Positions 1 through 5,347 of a stretch of DNA of 6,295 nucleotides are shown piece by piece. How positions within the stretch are numbered: position 1 is the first letter of the stretch; every line of letters begins with the position of its first letter. The notes under the pieces are model-generated. The model was not told the DNA's origin and searched no databases. It saw nothing but the letters and a program-made list of their open reading frames with translations. Location: the NCBI GenBank assembly GCA_937890245.1, contig CALACF010000020.1, positions 1 to 6,295 on the forward strand, read 5' to 3'. The stretch is from an uncultured Flavobacteriales bacterium (GTDB taxonomy: Bacteria > Bacteroidota > Bacteroidia > Flavobacteriales_D > Sanyastnellaceae). Both the position numbers and the translations under genes were made by a program.

Positions 1-496
1 GGTCGACCCAGCGGTCCCAGATGCCCGCCAGGGCAAAGGGCCGGGCGCCGCCCCGGGCGTAGACCGCGTAGGGCTTGCTCAACTTTTCGTGCTGTGGCCC
101 CTCGATGAAGGCATCGGCAATCACCAGGCAGCGCCGACTTCGAATGGACTGCCGGAACATGGGCTTTTGCAGGATCCCCATGGCGCCGGTGTAACGGGGG
201 TCGTTGGTTTTGTTGTGGTCGCCCTCACTCCGGGCATTGACCATGTAGAATTGCTTTTTTGCCCACCCCGGTGTGAAGCCAAATTGCATGGATTCGAGAA
301 CGGCGCCGCCCCCGCCGGCTGCGCCTGCCCCGCCCGCTGCGCCTGCCCCGCCGGCGATGATCACAGGGGCCTGCTCGCCATGGGAAACGTTGACATTGGG
401 CGCGGGAGGCCGGGCTGAAAAAGCGGGGCTGGCCTGGACGTTGAAGCGCTTTTCGATGGCGGAGACGGAGGTGACGGTGACGTAGCGACCACACAT
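1..496 (-). CDS. SRAP domain (YedK/HMCES-like) protein, partial, C-terminus outside window
   Basis: The first 165 residues are present and the frame stays open to the window edge. The protein begins MCGRY, so removal of Met1 exposes Cys2, the residue that in the YedK/HMCES family forms a thiazolidine link to abasic sites in single-stranded DNA. Other family landmarks are F-G-F-T-P-G-W at 72-78, V-N-A-R-S-E at 86-91 (Asn87 equals the family Asn) and A-D-A-F-I-E-G at 127-133 (Glu132 equals the catalytic Glu). The later active-site His would lie beyond the window. The N-A-R-S-E-G-D-H-N-K stretch and the F-I-E-G-P form, in place of the usual Y-E-W, are typical of Bacteroidota members. A Gly/Ala-only insertion occupies about residues 48-65. 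The start is fixed by the need for Cys2. It lies 25 bp after the dinB stop with no promoter of its own visible, so co-transcription with dinB is likely. A role in tolerating or protecting damaged DNA is inferred from the family. Confidence 0.93.
   Translation of the reverse strand, partial: MCGRYVTVTSVSAIEKRFNVQASPAFSARPPAPNVNVSHGEQAPVIIAGGAGAAGGAGAAGGGGAVLESMQFGFTPGWAKKQFYMVNARSEGDHNKTNDPRYTGAMGILQKPMFRQSIRSRRCLVIADAFIEGPQHEKLSKPYAVYARGGARPFALAGIWDRWVD
313..352 (-). repeat. Short in-frame tandem repeat encoding a Gly/Ala insert
   Basis: A 17-base stretch (318-334) recurs exactly 18 bases later (336-352). With one mismatch the match extends to 313-334 against 331-352. Read on the minus strand it encodes two copies of Gly-Gly-Ala-Gly-Ala-Ala followed by Gly-Gly-Gly-Gly, inside the SRAP gene between A-P-V-I-I and V-L-E-S-M-Q-F-G-F. 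The 18-base period keeps the reading frame, so copy number could vary without breaking the gene. Confidence 0.8.
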
Positions 497-521
497 TGGA
501 CTGGATATTTTGATGGATAAG

Positions 522-1739
522 TTACTGACGGCGATTGGCAAGTGGGATGGGTGGCTCGCCTGAGAAGGGGTTGAATCCGCCGATGCTTCGGGCGGTGAGG
601 CCGGCGGCTGACACGACCGAGCGTGCGCCGAACTGGGCCCGGAGCTTGTCGACGGCTAGGTAGAGTTGGTTGCGCTCTTGATCGGCGTGGAATAAATCGA
701 GCTGCATCCCGCCGTCGACAAGCTGGCTGTATCGGACGCCGATCAACCGAACGCGGACGCGTCGGTTGTAGAGCTTGCCGAACATTTCGAGGACCTGTGG
801 GATGAGAAGGTGGTCGGCTGCGGTGCTGGGTATGCGGGCCTGGAGGGTGCGCGTGTCGAAATCGGCGTACCGGACTTTGACGGTGATGCAGCCCGTGAGC
901 TTCCCGCCGCGCCGAAGCTGGAAGGCGAGATTCTCTGCCATGGCAAGCAGGATGGTCCGCATCTTTTCAAGATCGGTTGTGTCCGACGCAAAGGTGCGTT
1001 CACTGGAAATGGACTTGCGCTCGGTGGTGGCGACCACGGGTGAGGGGTCGTGGCCATGGGCCTTGCGCCAGATCATTCGACCGCTTTTTCCCAGCACCCG
1101 CTCCATCATTTCGACGGGGACTTCTTGAAGGGTGGCGATTTGTTTGATGCCGAGACCGCGCAGGGTTTGATAGGTGCGGTCGCCGACCATTGGGATTTTA
1201 CGAATCGACAAAGGCGCGAGGAAACTGCGCTCGCCTCCTTGCCCCACATGTGTGGCCCCGAGGGGCTTGCCCTCGCCAGTTGCGACTTTGGAAACCGTTT
1301 TGTTGTTTGACAGCCCGAAGGAAATCGGCAGCCCGGTTTCGCGAACAATGCGATCGCGCAACTCGCCCGAGAAAGCGAGGCAACCGTAGAACCGATCCAT
1401 TCCCGTCAGATCGGCATAGAACTCGTCGATTGAAGATTTCTCGCAGACCGGCACGCTTTCGCGGACGATATCAGTCACCGCCTTCGAGTACTTGGTGTAG
1501 TTCGAAGTATTGCCGCGAATCAACGTGGCCTCCGGGCAGAGTCGCCGGGCCAGCTGCATGGGCATGCCCGAATGCACCCCGAACCGCCGCGCTTCGTAGC
1601 TGCAGGCGGCCACCACCCCGCGGTCGCTCGTTCCGCCAACTAGAATTGGCATACCCTCTAAACGGCTGTCCATCAGCCTTTCAACGGACACAAAAAATGT
1701 ATCCAGGTCGAGGTGGAGAATGGATCGGTCCGCGGGCAT
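522..1739 (-). CDS. dinB: DNA polymerase IV (Y-family translesion polymerase)
   Basis: This 405-residue protein is complete and has the full Y-family layout. The palm motif H-L-D-L-D-T-F-F-V-S-V-E (9-20) supplies the metal ligand Asp11, and Phe16 falls at the steric-gate position. The second catalytic motif S-S-I-D-E (102-106) supplies Asp105 and Glu106. A fingers segment with A-C-S-Y-E-A-R-R-F-G-V (45-55), a helix-hairpin-helix thumb region (about 180-225) and a little finger domain (about 240-345) follow. Q-L-D-L-F at 346-350 matches the sliding-clamp binding motif of Pol IV, and the tail N-P-F-S-G-E-P-P...A-N-R-R-Q resembles Bacteroidota homologues. It should copy past DNA lesions with low fidelity, acting with the beta clamp. 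No strong Shine-Dalgarno sequence precedes the ATG. The SRAP gene follows after 25 bp. The upstream region carries a possible repressor site shared with the nearby LexA-like gene, which suggests damage-induced expression. Confidence 0.96.
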   Translation of the reverse strand: MPADRSILHLDLDTFFVSVERLMDSRLEGMPILVGGTSDRGVVAACSYEARRFGVHSGMPMQLARRLCPEATLIRGNTSNYTKYSKAVTDIVRESVPVCEKSSIDEFYADLTGMDRFYGCLAFSGELRDRIVRETGLPISFGLSNNKTVSKVATGEGKPLGATHVGQGGERSFLAPLSIRKIPMVGDRTYQTLRGLGIKQIATLQEVPVEMMERVLGKSGRMIWRKAHGHDPSPVVATTERKSISSERTFASDTTDLEKMRTILLAMAENLAFQLRRGGKLTGCITVKVRYADFDTRTLQARIPSTAADHLLIPQVLEMFGKLYNRRVRVRLIGVRYSQLVDGGMQLDLFHADQERNQLYLAVDKLRAQFGARSVVSAAGLTARSIGGFNPFSGEPPIPLANRRQ

Positions 1740-1760
1740 GCCGCAAATAACGGCAATGCC
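1735..1760. promoter_or_regulatory. Imperfect dyad across the dinB start codon
   Basis: On the plus strand GGCATGCCG (1735-1743) faces CGGCAATGCC (1751-1760) across a 7-base spacer. The arms are complementary except for one extra A. The inner core TGCCG/CGGCA is perfect. In the dinB mRNA the ATG would sit in the 3' arm of a hairpin, provided transcription starts far enough upstream to include the 5' arm. As DNA it covers the candidate -7 element. Whether it acts as an RNA hairpin, an operator or nothing is not decidable from sequence. Confidence 0.35.
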
Positions 1761-1774
1761 AATCAGATTAGCAA
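1744..1774 (-). promoter_or_regulatory. Candidate dinB promoter (TTG-N20-GTTATTTG)
   Basis: Read on the minus strand, TTG at 1774-1772 is followed by 20 bases and then GTTATTTG (1751-1744), which matches the Bacteroidota -7 pattern TAnnTTTG at the TTTG half but not at the leading TA. The spacing equals that of the better promoter upstream of nfu. Only 4 bases (CGGC) separate the -7 element from the ATG, so the mRNA would start at or very near the start codon. Confidence 0.35.
1758..1772. promoter_or_regulatory. Candidate operator upstream of dinB, shared with the S24 repressor gene
   Basis: GCCAATCAGATTAGC is an inverted repeat (GCCAAT/ATTAGC, one mismatch between arms). It matches 11 of 15 bases with the site at 3848-3862 in front of the LexA-like gene. 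Read toward dinB it begins at the G of the possible -33 TTG and lies in the spacer before the -7 element, exactly as at the other gene. A bound repressor would block the promoter. The protein that binds is inferred, not shown. Confidence 0.5.
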
Positions 1775-1784
1775 ACGGAGGTGT

Positions 1785-3764
1785 TTATGAGCAGGCAGTC
1801 CCGTATGCCGCGAGCAGCAAGAGGATATCGGAGACGCCGGTGACCCCGTCACCGTCGACGTCGCCCGTGCAATCGCCTGTGTTACAGCCGAATTGTGCGA
1901 GTATTTCGAGGATGTCGGAAACACCCATGAAGCCGTCGAGGTCGAGGTCGCCTGGGCAAAAGCAGCTGACGGGGGCGGTGAAGGCGGGGTTGAGCGTGAC
2001 GGCACAGCTGGGTAAATCGGTGAATTGGGCTTGAAATCCAACGGGCTGACCGTCGGACGGGAGGTCGTTCATTTGGGCCGTGATGATTGTGCCGGAAGCT
2101 GGGAGGCTTTGGCCGACTCCATTGATTTGAAGGGTGCCGTTGAAGGGAGGGTTGAGCACGGTCAGCGCGATCAATGCGTCAAAGGTGTTGCTCAGTGGAT
2201 CGCAGACTCCGACACTCACGACCTCGGCGCTCAGGCTGCAAGGGCAGGCGGCGGGGGCGGTGAAAGCGTCAAAAAACGCAGCTGTGCAGCCGTTGTCTGC
2301 TGTGAACTCGACCAGCAATGTAACGGGCGCCCCGTCGGCTACCAGGTCTTCGAGCAGCACTTCGGCGCTGTTGTTGAATACGGCGAAGGCCACGCCGTTC
2401 ACCACCACGTCGCCCGCCTCACCTGAGAAGTCAAAGCTGAGCGTCAGGGCCTGGTCGTATAAGCCATCGGAGGGGTTGCAGGCCGTTTGCTCGCCCAAAG
2501 AAAGCCCCGTGATGGCGCAGTTTCCGCCCGAACAGGCGCTGGGCGCAGTGAAGGCGGCGGCTTGAAAAAACGAGCATTCCGGACCGCCTGTGAAGTATGC
2601 CGTGACATCGACGAGCGCTCCGTCGGAGGATAGATTGCTGAGGGTAATCGTTTGCGGGCTGCCGCTGATGACGTACAACGAGCCGTTGATGTTGAGCAGG
2701 CCGGCGGGCGGGTCGTTGTAGGTGAGCGTGATTTGCTGGCTGTAGGTGTTTGTCTGCGGGTTGCAGGCGATTTGCGGGCCGAGTTCGAAGTTGGAGAAAA
2801 AACAGCCCTGTATGCCCCAGCCCATGTCGGACATCATGCCGCCGATGATGGGCCCTGGATTGTGGATGGCCTCGCCCGTGTAGAGTTGGGGGGTCATCAA
2901 AGAATTGGGCGTGCCCGAGAGGTACATGTCCTCGCGCAAATGCGAAAAACTCGCGCCCGACTCCCAGTTGCTCGGCGCATAAATGCCCGGAGGTGCAGGT
3001 GCTGCTGCCACCCCATTTTGTCCAGCCCAATACAGCCCGCCCGAAGTCAATGCCGTTGCCAATACCGCCGTTCCCTGTGAAACTTCGGTGATTGTGTCGC
3101 CCGTGGCCGTCACCACGAATCGGTCGTAGATATAGGGTGTGCCGCCGGATCCGAGAAACCCCGTATTCCCTACCACTAGAGCACTTCCAATGATGCCGAG
3201 GCCGTGGCCGAGCTCGTGCAGGACGACCGTCACAAAGTCGTATTGGCCTGCGGGAACGTTGCCGTCGGTGCCGAAGTACCACGGCGATCCGCTGTCGAAG
3301 TTGCAGGCGATGTCCACATCGGACGAGAGGTCAGTTCCGGCGATGGAATTGGCCAATGCAATGGGGTAATATGTGTCTGTGAACCCTGCGCCGGCGAAGT
3401 TTTGTGCCAATCCAGTGGGGGCTGCAGAGCCCAATGTCTCCCCAGGCAAGTCTTCCCAATTGGCTTCAATCTCGATCAATTGGCTTGAGTCAATCAGCTC
3501 GGACCAAATGTTGACGGCGTACTGGAACGCGACGATGGCGGGCTGAGGAAAGCCGGTGTAATCCACGTTGAACAAGACGGCCGAGCGGGCAGAGGCTGCG
3601 GTTTCGATGGCTGTCGCTGGCGGGATGTACGAAAAGTGGTCTTCTGCAACACCTTGCACGCCAGTGAGTTGTGTGGGCGTTGCCAGTGTTTGCGCGGCGC
3701 TCGGCGCCGAAAAACACAACACGGCGAGAAGTGAAAACAATTGAGCTACCAATAATTTGGGCAT
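1785..3764 (-). CDS. Secreted metzincin-like zinc metalloprotease with three ~95-residue repeats and a dockerin-like C-terminus
   Basis: This is a 659-residue modular exported protein. Residues 1-24 form a signal peptide (hydrophobic core, probable cleavage S-A-A|Q). A protease domain covers about 55-320. Its zinc helix H-E-L-G-H-G-L-G at 183-190 gives His183, catalytic Glu184 and His187, while the position of the usual third ligand (193) is Gly. Further on, S-F-S-H-L (272-276) and S-L-M-T-P (288-292) look like a displaced third His (His275) and a Met-turn (Met290), the arrangement of leishmanolysin-type (M8) enzymes. Three related segments of about 95 residues (from about 331, 426 and 517) each end in A-F-T-A-P-x-x-C. 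Two 12-residue Asp-rich calcium loops (606-617 and 635-646) make a dockerin type I-like end. No type IX secretion sorting domain is evident. It probably digests extracellular protein, but the substrate is unknown. It lies 45 bp upstream of dinB on the same strand, with no functional link seen. Confidence 0.88.
   Translation of the reverse strand: MPKLLVAQLFSLLAVLCFSAPSAAQTLATPTQLTGVQGVAEDHFSYIPPATAIETAASARSAVLFNVDYTGFPQPAIVAFQYAVNIWSELIDSSQLIEIEANWEDLPGETLGSAAPTGLAQNFAGAGFTDTYYPIALANSIAGTDLSSDVDIACNFDSGSPWYFGTDGNVPAGQYDFVTVVLHELGHGLGIIGSALVVGNTGFLGSGGTPYIYDRFVVTATGDTITEVSQGTAVLATALTSGGLYWAGQNGVAAAPAPPGIYAPSNWESGASFSHLREDMYLSGTPNSLMTPQLYTGEAIHNPGPIIGGMMSDMGWGIQGCFFSNFELGPQIACNPQTNTYSQQITLTYNDPPAGLLNINGSLYVISGSPQTITLSNLSSDGALVDVTAYFTGGPECSFFQAAAFTAPSACSGGNCAITGLSLGEQTACNPSDGLYDQALTLSFDFSGEAGDVVVNGVAFAVFNNSAEVLLEDLVADGAPVTLLVEFTADNGCTAAFFDAFTAPAACPCSLSAEVVSVGVCDPLSNTFDALIALTVLNPPFNGTLQINGVGQSLPASGTIITAQMNDLPSDGQPVGFQAQFTDLPSCAVTLNPAFTAPVSCFCPGDLDLDGFMGVSDILEILAQFGCNTGDCTGDVDGDGVTGVSDILLLLAAYGTACS
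1797..1958 (-). other. Dockerin type I-like calcium-binding module (within the metalloprotease)
   Basis: Residues 603-656 hold two EF-hand-like loops, D-L-D-L-D-G-F-M-G-V-S-D (606-617) and D-V-D-G-D-G-V-T-G-V-S-D (635-646), each with Asp at loop positions 1, 3, 5 and 12. Each is followed by a hydrophobic helix (I-L-E-I-L-A-Q-F-G and I-L-L-L-L-A-A-Y-G). This pairing is the dockerin type I plan. No cohesin partner lies in the window, so a role in surface retention or calcium-stabilised folding is only a guess. Confidence 0.75.
1962..2774 (-). repeat. Three diverged ~95-residue protein repeats (within the metalloprotease)
   Basis: Repeat starts are marked by I-A-C-N-P (Cys334), T-A-C-N-P (Cys429) and G-V-C-D-P (Cys521). 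The middles contain L-N-I-N-G, V-V-V-N-G and L-Q-I-N-G, then S-S-D-G, V-A-D-G and P-S-D-G. The ends are A-F-T-A-P-S-A-C (404-411), A-F-T-A-P-A-A-C (500-507) and A-F-T-A-P-V-S-C (594-601). Alternating hydrophobic pattern and paired Cys suggest beta-sandwich domains with a disulfide. The similarity is clear in protein but not as long DNA repeats, so the duplication is old. Confidence 0.8.
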
Positions 3765-3769
3765 GAATA

Positions 3770-3777
3770 TAAAGATA
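3770..3777 (-). promoter_or_regulatory. Candidate -7 element of the metalloprotease gene
   Basis: Read on the minus strand, TATCTTTA matches 5 of the 6 fixed positions of the Bacteroidota -7 pattern TAnnTTTG and ends 5 bases before the ATG at 3764. No TTG lies 19-21 bases upstream, so the -33 half is missing. The call rests on this one short match in an AT-rich stretch. Confidence 0.25.
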
Positions 3778-3845
3778 CGGCGGATTCGTCTATTTGTTAT
3801 ACGCTTTGGACGGCGATTTTCGGTATCATTTTATGTCCGTTGAAA

Positions 3846-3875
3846 TTGCCAATGCGCTTGGCTTTTTCCATATTG
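3846..3875 (+). promoter_or_regulatory. Candidate promoter of the S24 repressor gene (TTG-N19-CCATATTG)
   Basis: TTG at 3846-3848 is followed by 19 bases and CCATATTG (3868-3875), then 4 bases (CGGC) to the ATG. The -7 element is a poor match to TAnnTTTG on its own. The call rests on its layout, which copies the dinB upstream region: same distance to the start codon, same TTGCGGCATG around it and the same possible operator in the spacer. Confidence 0.35.
3848..3862. promoter_or_regulatory. Candidate operator upstream of the LexA-like gene (autoregulation)
   Basis: GCCAATGCGCTTGGC is an inverted repeat with perfect 5-base arms (GCCAA/TTGGC) and a 5-base centre. It shares 11 of 15 bases with the site at 1758-1772 before dinB and starts at the G of the possible -33 TTG. 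A symmetric site of this size in the promoter spacer of an HTH-S24 gene fits a self-repressing dimer. The remaining intergenic bases between the divergent starts (3778-3845) show nothing else recognisable. Confidence 0.5.
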
Positions 3876-3879
3876 CGGC

Positions 3880-4638
3880 ATGGGACGAATCAGCACGGTC
3901 GGAAAGCAGATCCGGCATTATCGAAAGGCGCAGGGTTGGACCCAGGCCCAATTGGCAGAAAAACTCGGTCTCAAACGCTCGGCGTTGGGCGCGTACGAGG
4001 AGGGACGGTCCGAACCGCGACTCGAGACGCTCGTGGCAATGGCCCAACGATTTGAGGTTTCAATCGACACCTTGGTGATCGGCGGTGCAGCGCAGCCCAT
4101 GGAAAACGCCCCGCGCGTCCTTGCAATTCCGGTCGACCGAGACAGCGACGCTGAGCGGATCGCCGTTGTTCCGCACAAAGCGGCGGCGGGCTACACGCAG
4201 GGCTTCGCGGACCCCGAATGGATGGAGGGCCTCGAACATTTTTCGCTCCCCTTTCCAGAAATCCCGCAGTACCGAACGCTGCGCATGTTTCAAATCGAAG
4301 GCGACAGCATGTTGCCAGTGCCCAGCGGCAGTTACATCCTCGGCAGCTTTGTCGAATCCTTAGAAGGCGTTGGCGGCGGCCGTCCTTATATCGTGGTCAC
4401 GCAAGAAGATGGCATGGTCTTCAAACGCATCGAAAACCAAATGGACGAGGGCGGCGAACTGATGATGATTTCGAACAATCCCTTGTACGAGCCCTATCCA
4501 TTGGCGCCGGGCAAGGTTGTAGAAGTCTGGCGCGCCATCGGCTATTTTTCAACCGAATGGCCAGAAGCCGGCGGAGCGGTGCAGCATGCAATCAACGCTT
4601 TGCGCGATGAAGTGCGGGCGATGAAGTCTGCGCATTAA
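3880..4638 (+). CDS. LexA/CI-like repressor: N-terminal HTH with C-terminal S24 self-cleaving peptidase
   Basis: The 252-residue protein has two domains. Residues 9-66 form a Cro/CI-type helix-turn-helix (I-R-H-Y-R-K...T-Q-A-Q-L-A-E-K-L-G...L-G-A-Y-E-E-G-R). After a linker, an S24 peptidase covers about 92-225. G-D-S-M-L-P (141-146) supplies nucleophile Ser143 and V-F-K-R-I (180-184) the general base Lys182, a 39-residue spacing like that of LexA. The probable self-cleavage bond is Ala103-Gly104 in K-A-A-A-G-Y, 40 residues before the Ser, also as in LexA/UmuD relatives. It would bind DNA as a dimer and be inactivated by RecA-stimulated autoproteolysis. The ATG at 3880 gives the normal distance to the HTH. 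No Shine-Dalgarno sequence is visible. The symmetric site 18 bp upstream recurs at dinB, so self-control and control of the dinB-SRAP operon are inferred. A prophage CI-type repressor is the alternative, but no phage genes are nearby. Confidence 0.92.
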   Translation: MGRISTVGKQIRHYRKAQGWTQAQLAEKLGLKRSALGAYEEGRSEPRLETLVAMAQRFEVSIDTLVIGGAAQPMENAPRVLAIPVDRDSDAERIAVVPHKAAAGYTQGFADPEWMEGLEHFSLPFPEIPQYRTLRMFQIEGDSMLPVPSGSYILGSFVESLEGVGGGRPYIVVTQEDGMVFKRIENQMDEGGELMMISNNPLYEPYPLAPGKVVEVWRAIGYFSTEWPEAGGAVQHAINALRDEVRAMKSAH

Positions 4639-4676
4639 AGCTCGGCGCGCATTAAAGCTCGGCGCGGATTAAAGCG
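4631..4676. repeat. 17-bp tandem repeat (2.7 copies) carrying both convergent stop codons
   Basis: CGCATTAAAGCTCGGCG occurs at 4631-4647 and again without change at 4648-4664. A partial third copy (4665-4676, differing at two bases) follows. Each copy contains TTAA, which reads as TAA on both strands. The repressor gene stops in copy 1 (4636-4638) and the nfu gene stops in copy 3 (4669-4671). Because 17 is not a multiple of 3, successive copies put stops into different frames. No hairpin-plus-T-run terminator is apparent between these two genes. Confidence 0.9.
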
Positions 4677-5292
4677 AAACGACCTCCTTGACTTCAGGTA
4701 GATGCTGCTGTAGAAGTTGCTCGATGCCGCCCTTCAATGTTTGGGTTGACGAGGGGCAACCGGCGCAGGCGCCGCGCATGGCGACATGGACTACGCCTTC
4801 TGAGAAGCCGCGGTATTCGATTGCGCCACCGTCGCTTTCAACAGCGGGCTGGACGTATTCCTCGATGAGCGCCAGAATTTTCTCGTCGATTTCGTGGGCC
4901 GCGAAGCTGGAGGCCGCAGTTGAAGCTGGGCCTCCTTTGCGGTCAGATGCTGGGGCCTCATCCGAATTGGCATGGTCAGGCTCTGGAATAAGCGTGACGG
5001 CCTCGAGGTTATCTGTCAGCCACTCATGCATATAGGTGCGCATCTGCATGGCAATCATGTCCCAGCTGAGCGTGTCGTCCTTGGTGACTGAGACAAAGTT
5101 TCCGCTGATGAACACGCGCGCGACGAATGGAAAATTGAAGAGCTCAACGGCAAGTGGCGAATAGCCCGTGGCTTGGGATTTGCTCGTGAATTCAGCGGTG
5201 CCGCCCTCGCTGATGAGCGCGCGATCGGTGACGAATTTCATGACGTCTGGGTTGGGCGTCATTTCGGCGTAAATGCTGATGGGGTGCTTCAT
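4669..5292 (-). CDS. Nfu-type iron-sulfur cluster scaffold/carrier protein
   Basis: The 207-residue protein has the two-domain Nfu plan. The N-terminal Nfu domain (about 5-95) opens with I-Y-A-E-M-T-P-N-P-D-V-M-K-F (7-20) and contains S-P-L-A-V-E-L-F (45-52). A polar linker (about 103-130) leads to the NifU C-terminal domain (about 134-207), in which C-A-G-C-P-S-S (176-182) supplies Cys176 and Cys179, the pair that holds a cluster at the dimer interface. It should pass assembled Fe-S clusters to target enzymes in the cytoplasm. The start at 5292 is preferred over Met11 because homologues of this type keep residues before T-P-N-P. It is convergent with the repressor gene and divergent from the amidohydrolase-like gene, so it is probably transcribed alone. 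A good Bacteroidota promoter lies directly upstream. Confidence 0.95.
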   Translation of the reverse strand: MKHPISIYAEMTPNPDVMKFVTDRALISEGGTAEFTSKSQATGYSPLAVELFNFPFVARVFISGNFVSVTKDDTLSWDMIAMQMRTYMHEWLTDNLEAVTLIPEPDHANSDEAPASDRKGGPASTAASSFAAHEIDEKILALIEEYVQPAVESDGGAIEYRGFSEGVVHVAMRGACAGCPSSTQTLKGGIEQLLQQHLPEVKEVVSL

Positions 5293-5296
5293 GGTG

Positions 5297-5327
5297 CAAA
5301 TGTATCTTGCAAGTCAGAAGCGTCCAA
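5297..5327 (-). promoter_or_regulatory. Candidate nfu promoter (TTG-N20-TACATTTG)
   Basis: Read on the minus strand, TTG (5327-5325), a 20-base spacer and TACATTTG (5304-5297) match all fixed positions of the Bacteroidota -33 TTG / -7 TAnnTTTG promoter. Only CACC separates the -7 element from the ATG at 5292, so transcription would begin at or next to the start codon. It is the best promoter match I saw in the window. Confidence 0.55.
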
Positions 5328-5347
5328 GTCGCCGACCACCCCTTGCC

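Noticed and set aside
313..352. Possible CRISPR-like or intergenic repeat array
   Set aside because: The 18-base repeats are contiguous, in frame and inside the SRAP gene. There are no spacers.
534..541. TTGCCAAT half of the shared operator motif on the minus strand at the 3' end of dinB
   Set aside because: The second half of the site is missing, and the bases encode the conserved L-A-N-R tail of DinB, so the match is explained by coding.
2025..2565. Plus-strand open frames opposite the metalloprotease gene
   Set aside because: They lie antisense to a well-supported coding frame, have low-complexity composition and show no recognisable domain.
1785..3764. Cellulosome component, suggested by the dockerin-like end
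   Set aside because: No cohesin, scaffoldin or glycoside hydrolase is present in the window, and dockerin-like pairs occur in many non-cellulosomal secreted proteins.
3880..4638. Repressor as part of a prophage
   Set aside because: No integrase, structural or replication phage gene is nearby, and the shared site with dinB fits a chromosomal damage regulator better. The rest of the genome is not visible, so this is not excluded.
4639..4668. Rho-independent terminator between the repressor and nfu genes
   Set aside because: No stem followed by a T-run was found on either strand. The stretch is explained by the 17-bp tandem repeat.
5303..5310. Plus-strand TATCTTGC as a -7 element for the amidohydrolase-like gene
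   Set aside because: It matches only 4 of 6 fixed positions, lies 37 bases from the ATG and has no TTG at a suitable distance upstream. It also overlaps the stronger nfu promoter.
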